Shown here: one piece after another, positions 5,682 through 9,805 of the stretch
How the letters are laid out: every line of letters begins with the position of its first letter
Numbering within the stretch: position 1 is the stretch's first letter
Assembly (NCBI RefSeq): GCF_034470605.1
Contig: NZ_JARGYT010000043.1
Span: 1 to 9,805, forward strand
DNA length: 9,805 nt
DNA from: Cyrtobacter comes
GTDB lineage: Bacteria > Pseudomonadota > Alphaproteobacteria > Rickettsiales > Midichloriaceae
Reading direction: 5' to 3'
The notes under the pieces: model-generated
What the model saw: only the letters and a program-made list of their open reading frames with translations
Databases searched by the model: none
Told to the model about the DNA's origin: nothing
Translations under genes and position numbers: made by a program

Positions 5682-7910
5682 ATGTTAAATACGGTAGTTA
5701 GTATGAAAGATATAGAAAATACCGCATATAGCGAATTAACACAGCAAATAAAATTGATGGAAGGTTTTGCTAAAAGAACGAGTTCTTATGCAGGCGATCT
5801 ATTAGGCGTAGACGTGCGTTATGAGCTTTTTTTGATAAAATCACATATTGAAAAAGCTAAGAATTCATTCATGAGCGCTTTATCTGATAGCGAAGCAGAG
5901 CAAAAAATAATGAAGCTATTGGATGATGATAACTTAATAAGCAAGCGCTTATTTAAGATTATTATGGGTGCACAAATTGATAGCAAAGAAATCAGCGCAG
6001 AACTTAACTCTACAGAGGCTTTGAATTGCGTACTACACTTTATGTGTACAAATAAACACACAAATAACAAGTTAAGCGATTTAAGTGATGTTAGTAATTC
6101 AGGAGATGATATTAGTAATTCAGGAGATGATGCTAATAACTCAGTATACAACTTTAATTCTACTGAGGCCAAGGATCTTTTTTATAGATTTTTAGAATAT
6201 GCAATTGGTAACCAAGAGCTAAACACAAAGTTGATTGAGTTAGAAAAATCTCAAAGCTTGTTTGAGAAGGAAATTTATCATGACTCAATAAAATCTCTAA
6301 AGAGACTTTCGTATAAGAGTAGACATTTTGATTATATAACGGAAAATTTTGAAAAATTTAGCAATATATACACTACATTGATGGATGGTGGCGGATATAT
6401 TGAATATAAAAATAGAATCTCTATAGATGAATACGGAAAATTGCTTGATATCATAGAAGCTGAACGTGTTCTAGAAGAAATAAAAAAGTACACTATAATC
6501 AGCTCTGATATTTCAGAGCCCGTGTATATTGAGTTAAAGAAATTAACTGCTTTAGAAACAATTTGTAAGAATGCTAATGAATTAGTGAATGAATTAGAAA
6601 AGCACTTTCTCAAATTTAAAAAAGAAAAATTAGAGGTAGGTGATATTATTGTACATGATATACAGAACAAGCTTACTGTAGAGAATAGAGAGCCTAATAA
6701 AGAGGAAAAGGAGATACTAGCAATTCGTGAGAGATATGATCATTCCGCAATCTTAAACAAAGAGAAAAAATTATCGCATATACTTGGAAACTATAGAGAA
6801 GATGAATTTGTATCAAAGAAGATTATTTTTTCAGATATATTTAGAATTGATATAGAGAAATTGCTCAATAAAGAGATATTAAAAAAAGCACAAAAAACAT
6901 TTAGTGATGATGACTTAAATGAAAAAGTGAATCAAATCTATAAAGAAAGTTATGATGAAATAGATAAAGATAGTTTTGAGTATACTAAAAATAGCGATAC
7001 AAAAAGAAAAGAGGCTGGCATGAACAGCTATTCGTTAAAAAACAATCGATTATCTAAAGATGCCTTAAATAGAGATTCTGTATTTCACAAACCATCTACA
7101 AAAATTCAAAAGAAGTTTAAAGATATACATAAGGGATTCTTTGGTATAGATGGTGAACTACCAGACCAAATGATTTGTTCTGAATTCACTGCTAAAATTG
7201 TATTATCTTGCCTGATTCAAACTAATATTAAATTATGCAGTGAATTTGAATTAAAGAGTGGTAAGAATGCAATCACAATCCCGTTTACCGATACGAAGCA
7301 GTTGGATCTGATGATGCCCGATCAGTTAATTGATTCACTTAAGCGGGCTGGCTGTGTGGAGCGTGTACCAAATTCAGACATGCAAAAAAAATTCTTTAAG
7401 CGACCGGAAAAAGATTTATGTGTTATAGTATCAGGAATGGCCAGAAAGTTTAATGCATCTCTCTTTAAATCTATGGATATCAGTAGTAGCGAAATGTGTA
7501 AAGAATTGCTCGACGCATTTTTAGAAGAGCATAATAAACAATTTCCACATGATAAAATAGAGCTAAATCGAGATATAAAGAGTAATATAATAAATGATAT
7601 AGAGAGTATTGTAGATAAAACCATACATAAAGTTAAACAGCTTAATCTTATAGAAATAAATAGGCCAGACACAAAGATTGAGCGCGATACTATAATTCAC
7701 TCCATAACAGAGATCACACAAAGGATATATGAATTTATTAAAAATATTAAATATACTATCCTTACTGTAATAAATAAGGAGTTATGTATAGATATGAGGG
7801 AAGCAGCCGAGATTATTATAAATAATATAGAAAAACCTAGTAAGATGTGGGCAAGTAAAGTATCTAATGACATGGAGCAAGACAGGCACGGTGGCTTGAA
7901 GATTTCCTAA
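5682..7910 (+). CDS. large orphan protein (742 aa) with a possible permuted papain-like (YiiX/C92-type) domain
   Basis: I do not recognise the whole protein. It is highly charged, Lys- and Glu-rich, largely helical in appearance, with no signal peptide or membrane segment. Residues about 300-570 show a pattern resembling circularly permuted NlpC/P60-papain enzymes: a VGDIIVHD turn (319-326), YDHSAILN with candidate catalytic H354, then MICSEFTAKIV with candidate nucleophile C499, followed by IPFTDTKQLDLMMPDQLID (533-551), where family members carry a 'P..L' segment. The H-to-C gap (145 residues) is longer than in YiiX. A 21-bp in-frame tandem repeat gives an acidic SNSGDD pair near 138-150. 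ATG 5682 has no Shine-Dalgarno; ATG 5703 is an alternative. Size, orphan status and a hydrolase-like core suggest a secreted host-directed protein, but this is inference. It sits between the MITE copies. Confidence 0.85.
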   Translation: MLNTVVSMKDIENTAYSELTQQIKLMEGFAKRTSSYAGDLLGVDVRYELFLIKSHIEKAKNSFMSALSDSEAEQKIMKLLDDDNLISKRLFKIIMGAQIDSKEISAELNSTEALNCVLHFMCTNKHTNNKLSDLSDVSNSGDDISNSGDDANNSVYNFNSTEAKDLFYRFLEYAIGNQELNTKLIELEKSQSLFEKEIYHDSIKSLKRLSYKSRHFDYITENFEKFSNIYTTLMDGGGYIEYKNRISIDEYGKLLDIIEAERVLEEIKKYTIISSDISEPVYIELKKLTALETICKNANELVNELEKHFLKFKKEKLEVGDIIVHDIQNKLTVENREPNKEEKEILAIRERYDHSAILNKEKKLSHILGNYREDEFVSKKIIFSDIFRIDIEKLLNKEILKKAQKTFSDDDLNEKVNQIYKESYDEIDKDSFEYTKNSDTKRKEAGMNSYSLKNNRLSKDALNRDSVFHKPSTKIQKKFKDIHKGFFGIDGELPDQMICSEFTAKIVLSCLIQTNIKLCSEFELKSGKNAITIPFTDTKQLDLMMPDQLIDSLKRAGCVERVPNSDMQKKFFKRPEKDLCVIVSGMARKFNASLFKSMDISSSEMCKELLDAFLEEHNKQFPHDKIELNRDIKSNIINDIESIVDKTIHKVKQLNLIEINRPDTKIERDTIIHSITEITQRIYEFIKNIKYTILTVINKELCIDMREAAEIIINNIEKPSKMWASKVSNDMEQDRHGGLKIS
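6091..6132 (+). repeat. 21-bp in-frame tandem repeat (two copies)
   Basis: TTAGTAATTCAGGAGATGAT followed by one variable base occurs twice in tandem, then a decayed partial copy (AATAACTCAG). It is in frame, so it only varies the length of an acidic, probably disordered linker (SNSGDD units) in the 742-residue protein. The near-identity of the two units implies a recent slippage duplication. Confidence 0.85.
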
Positions 7911-7972
7911 ACTTTAGATAATTTAGGTATTGAATAACCCAACTGATTGATGTATCAATTTCTGGTCTTTGA

Positions 7973-8045
7973 AGGAGTGTAGCTCAATTGGCAGAGCACC
8001 GGTCTCCAAAACCGGGGGTTGGGGGTTCGATTCCTCTCACTCCTG
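7973..8045 (+). tRNA. trnW: tRNA-Trp (anticodon CCA)
   Basis: A full cloverleaf folds. The acceptor stem is AGGAGTG with CACTCCT, discriminator G at 8045. The D arm is GCTC/GAGC with loop AATTGGCA. The anticodon stem CCGGT/ACCGG has loop CTCCAAA, placing anticodon CCA at 8006-8008 (reads UGG). A 5-nt variable loop is followed by the T arm GGGGG-TTCGATT-CCTCT, which uses two G-U pairs. The 3' CCA is not encoded. The aldolase ATG is 20 bp downstream, so the two may share a transcript. In many bacteria tRNA-Trp lies next to secE-nusG, which is not the case here. Confidence 0.97.
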
Positions 8046-8065
8046 CTTTGTTTTCATATCTTAAG

Positions 8066-8755
8066 ATGAAGAAAGATTTAGCTATTGCGTATAAGGTGTT
8101 AGCCTATCTTGGTATGGATGATCATACATATACACACCTTTCTACAAGATGCCAATCAATTGAAGGGTTTTATATACAACCATTTGGACTACGGTTTGAT
8201 GAGGTAACTGAGGAAAATCTACTAAGTGTTTCCTTAGAAGGCGAGGTAATAGATGGTCAGGAATACCAATATAATAAAACCGGATACGTTATACACGGAT
8301 CTATATACAAGGCCAGAGGCGATATAAATGCCATTTTTCATCTTCACACCACTAATATCACCGCCGTATCCTCTATAGAGGAAGGTTTACTCCCAATTAA
8401 TCAATGGGCTCTACATTTTTATGATAGAATATCATATCATAAATACGACTCCCTAGCCCTTGCCGAACATTATGGTGAAAGATTGGCTCAAGATCTTGGA
8501 AAAAATAATGTAATGTTGATGAGAAATCATGGATGTTTAATTTGTGCAAAAAGCTTACATGAGGCACTATTCTATGCATACCATTTGGAAAAGGCATGCG
8601 CCGCACAGATAGCAACATTAAGTATGGGAAAAAGCATTGTGGTACCAGATACACAAACCTGCAAAAAAGCATCCGCTGATTTATTAAGTTTTGAAAAAGA
8701 CCTTGGAATGAGAGATTGGATCTCGTGGAAGAGGATTATACAAAACCCTAAATGA
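8066..8755 (+). CDS. class II aldolase/adducin family protein
   Basis: The 229-residue product spans the family domain. Metal ligands are H92 and H94 in the string IFHLHTTN and H155 in MRNHGCL. Other hallmarks are YTHLSTR (22-28), YVIHGSIY (74-81), GLLPINQWAL (107-116), ISYHKYDS (122-129) and LEKACAAQIA (174-183). This is the adducin-type subgroup: the position of the catalytic Glu of fuculose-1-phosphate aldolase is occupied by a non-acidic residue in TGYVIHG, so a classical aldol cleavage role is doubtful. Its substrate cannot be told from sequence. I choose ATG 8066 because the longer frame from 7988 would begin inside tRNA-Trp and adds 26 residues unlike the family. TTAAG just before the ATG is at best a weak ribosome binding site. 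Confidence 0.88.
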   Translation: MKKDLAIAYKVLAYLGMDDHTYTHLSTRCQSIEGFYIQPFGLRFDEVTEENLLSVSLEGEVIDGQEYQYNKTGYVIHGSIYKARGDINAIFHLHTTNITAVSSIEEGLLPINQWALHFYDRISYHKYDSLALAEHYGERLAQDLGKNNVMLMRNHGCLICAKSLHEALFYAYHLEKACAAQIATLSMGKSIVVPDTQTCKKASADLLSFEKDLGMRDWISWKRIIQNPK

Positions 8756-8901
8756 TCTATCTAGTAAGAGAATAGTGCTAATATCCGATAAAGTGAGACG
8801 ATATTCGAAGAATTACTATAGCAGATAATTGACAAGAAAAGGTAGAATTTAAGACACCAAACAAAGGCCTCTCTCTCTATAAATTTTATTATAAGTTATT
8901 C
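8756..8901. other. intergenic, no feature seen
   Basis: AT-rich DNA between the aldolase stop and MITE copy 2. I see no gene, no tRNA and no convincing stem plus T-tract terminator. A CT run (ctctctctct) at about 8871-8880 is the only low-complexity patch. Confidence 0.4.
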
Positions 8902-9019
8902 TATAGCTAAACCGTCATAAAAATGGCACATGATTAATTTTGAAAATAGGTTAGTTATCATTGGGTTAAGTTTAACAAAATTACTGTTTATGTAATCATT
9001 TTATACCGCTTTAGCTATA
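8902..9019 (-). mobile_element. MITE-like element, copy 2 (118 bp), inverted relative to copy 1
   Basis: The complement of this segment aligns along its whole length with copy 1 at 4986-5115: 6 substitutions and one 12-bp gap. Terminal repeats start TATAGCTAAACCG on the left and, on the complement, TATAGCTAAAGCGG on the right. It lacks the internal duplication of copy 1 and so probably represents the ancestral length. It has no coding capacity. TA steps flank both ends. It lies between the aldolase gene and the small membrane-protein gene. Confidence 0.85.
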
Positions 9020-9038
9020 TATATATATAGCTAAAGCG
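9007..9038. repeat. perfect 32-bp palindrome of two head-to-head MITE ends
   Basis: The sequence is CGCTTTAGC, then seven TA repeats, then GCTAAAGCG; it equals its own complement. The left half is the right terminal repeat of MITE copy 2. The right half (TATAGCTAAAGCG, 9026-9038) is identical to the first 13 bases of a MITE end but is not followed by MITE body sequence, so it looks like the stub of a third copy or an adjoining insertion. Confidence 0.8.
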
Positions 9039-9161
9039 CAGCTAAAGTAAGGTTTATTTCAGCTTCCAAATCTACAATGTATATCGATCATCAAATCGTT
9101 TTTCTTCTTGGCAAATAATCCTTTATTAAATCACAAATCCTGTATTTGAGATCGCAGCTCT

Positions 9162-9198
9162 TGATATTGTATTATAACATTATAATAATACAATATCA
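9162..9198. promoter_or_regulatory. perfect 14-bp-stem AT hairpin upstream of the small membrane-protein gene
   Basis: TGATATTGTATTAT (9162-9175) and ATAATACAATATCA (9185-9198) are exact inverted repeats around the loop AACATTATA. It ends 18 bases before the ATG at 9217 and is followed by AGTTTTTATTTTATAT. It could be an operator for a dimeric regulator, a 5'-UTR hairpin, or a GC-poor terminator for upstream transcripts. The sequence does not decide between these. No clear -35/-10 pair is visible between it and the start. Confidence 0.6.
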
Positions 9199-9216
9199 TA
9201 AGTTTTTATTTTATAT

Positions 9217-9738
9217 ATGAATGATACATATTTCAATCAAACATGCGGAAAGTCAACAGTGGGAGACTTTGTATTCGGCGTTCAAGCAGGTGGGTATATT
9301 GCATATTATGCTGCGATCGGTGGTGTTTATGGTGCAAGGCTATTCACTGCTTTAAATGCTATTTTACATAATGATGGTGATAATATTGCAAATGAGATGG
9401 TTGGTACAGCATTAGGTACTTTTTTCTTCGTATTAACTAGCGCAGTGTCTGCTGTTGTTTCTATGCCACGTACTATGGCAACCAATGAGCTCACTAAAGT
9501 GTCAACAACATCTATTGAAAATATTGTGGATTTATTTGTTACTAGATCTGAGCCTCATAACTGCACTACTATGAAGGAATATAATGATGATTTTAAGTCA
9601 CATGAACGTATGAGTGGTATAGGAATCATGGCTGGAGTTTTTGTAACCGCACCTCTAGTAGTCATACCCGAAGGTTTGGGTATATTCGGACTTGTACATG
9701 ATAAAATAGGCACTGTTAACAAAGGTTTTGCCAAATAA
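9217..9738 (+). CDS. hypothetical membrane protein (173 aa)
   Basis: I do not recognise this protein. It has three hydrophobic stretches able to span a membrane: a Gly/Ala/Tyr-rich one at about 17-45 (FVFGVQAGGYIAYYAAIGG), one at about 62-83 (VGTALGTFFFVLTSAVSAVV) and one at about 134-160 (GIGIMAGVFVTAPLVVIP). A polar segment with two cysteines overall (C10, C116) lies between the second and third. No cleavable signal peptide is apparent, since the N-terminus is polar. The start ATG at 9217 has no obvious Shine-Dalgarno and follows the AT hairpin. The stop overlaps a following ATG as TAATG, and a gene with a strong ribosome binding site begins 37 bp later, suggesting an operon continuing off the right edge. 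Confidence 0.7.
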   Translation: MNDTYFNQTCGKSTVGDFVFGVQAGGYIAYYAAIGGVYGARLFTALNAILHNDGDNIANEMVGTALGTFFFVLTSAVSAVVSMPRTMATNELTKVSTTSIENIVDLFVTRSEPHNCTTMKEYNDDFKSHERMSGIGIMAGVFVTAPLVVIPEGLGIFGLVHDKIGTVNKGFAK

Positions 9739-9761
9739 TGGAAAAGATGCAATATTATATT

Positions 9762-9766
9762 GGAGG
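9762..9766 (+). promoter_or_regulatory. strong Shine-Dalgarno for the right-edge gene
   Basis: GGAGG lies 8 bases before the ATG at 9775. It is the clearest ribosome binding site in the window and decides the start of the partial gene over the competing ATG at 9738. Confidence 0.7.
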
Positions 9767-9774
9767 CGATAAAT

Positions 9775-9805
9775 ATGGTATTTAGATGGATAAAAGGTTG
9801 TTTCC
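9775..9805 (+). CDS. partial CDS, 5' end only
   Basis: ATG at 9775, 8 bases after GGAGG, opens a frame beginning MVFRWIKGCF that runs off the window. Only ten residues are visible, so no family can be named. It follows the small membrane-protein gene closely and is probably cotranscribed with it. A competing 15-codon frame (ATG at 9738 overlapping the upstream stop, ending TAG at 9783-9785) overlaps it out of frame and could be a coupling leader. Confidence 0.6.
   Translation, partial: MVFRWIKGCF

Noticed and set aside
7906..7927. CCTAAA/TTTAGG stem after the 742-aa gene as a terminator.
   Set aside because: Only 6 bp, a 10-base loop, AT-rich and no following T-tract.
7938..7972. ATTGATGTATCAAT hairpin before tRNA-Trp as a regulatory site.
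   Set aside because: A 6-bp stem with a 2-base loop is expected often in DNA of this composition.
7988..8065. Upstream extension of the aldolase frame by 26 residues.
   Set aside because: It would start inside tRNA-Trp and encodes residues read from the tRNA sequence.
9085..9165. Minus-strand fragment reading LKYRICDLIKDYLPRRKTI, reminiscent of an IS5-type transposase N-terminus.
   Set aside because: It is under 30 codons, ends in two stops, and no downstream catalytic segment is visible. It could be a remnant but cannot be supported from so short a match.
1..9805. CRISPR array or retron-like structure.
   Set aside because: No set of regularly spaced short repeats, no cas or reverse-transcriptase frame. 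The repeats present are explained by the MITE family, the IS1 ends and one coding tandem repeat.

Overview
The window looks like a stretch of chromosome from an AT-rich alphaproteobacterium, most likely an obligate intracellular member of the Rickettsiales. This is an inference from low GC, GTG starts with weak ribosome binding sites, compact housekeeping genes with alphaproteobacterial-looking sequences (FolE and S16 especially), decayed insertion sequences, and a large lysine-rich orphan protein of the kind seen in host-associated lineages. No 16S rRNA or other direct taxonomic marker is present.

Left part (1-4660) is a housekeeping block. A short minus-strand ORF at the left edge has an in-frame stop. 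Aspartokinase (lysC, +) follows and meets, tail to tail with a 1-bp gap, a minus-strand pair folD-yihY (methylenetetrahydrofolate dehydrogenase/cyclohydrolase, then a six-helix YihY/BrkB-type membrane protein) whose reading frames overlap. Across a promoter region lie rpsP (ribosomal protein S16) and folE (GTP cyclohydrolase I), both +. The block therefore covers the first step of the DAP/lysine/threonine route and two steps of folate and one-carbon metabolism.

Middle part (4661-5681) has no intact gene but is not empty. Three bases after folE lies a decayed IS1-family insertion sequence read on the minus strand. All three parts of its DDE motif (IEFDEMW, YYTDNW, IERDNS) and an N-terminal zinc finger are still recognisable across frameshifts and stops. 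It is split by a 130-bp MITE-like element (copy 1) with 21-bp terminal inverted repeats, inserted just after the codons for IEFDEMW.

Right part (5682-9805) holds an orphan 742-residue protein with a possible permuted papain-like (YiiX/C92-type) catalytic core, so it is a candidate secreted host-interaction protein. Then come tRNA-Trp(CCA) and an adducin-type class II aldolase gene 20 bp downstream. A second MITE copy (118 bp, about 95% identical, opposite orientation) follows, with a third solo repeat end abutting it to form a perfect 32-bp palindrome. A strong AT hairpin precedes an unrecognised small membrane-protein gene, and a further gene with a good Shine-Dalgarno begins at the right edge.

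The most interesting points are the nested MITE-in-IS1 structure, the inverted MITE pair that brackets the orphan gene, tRNA and aldolase, and the orphan protein itself.
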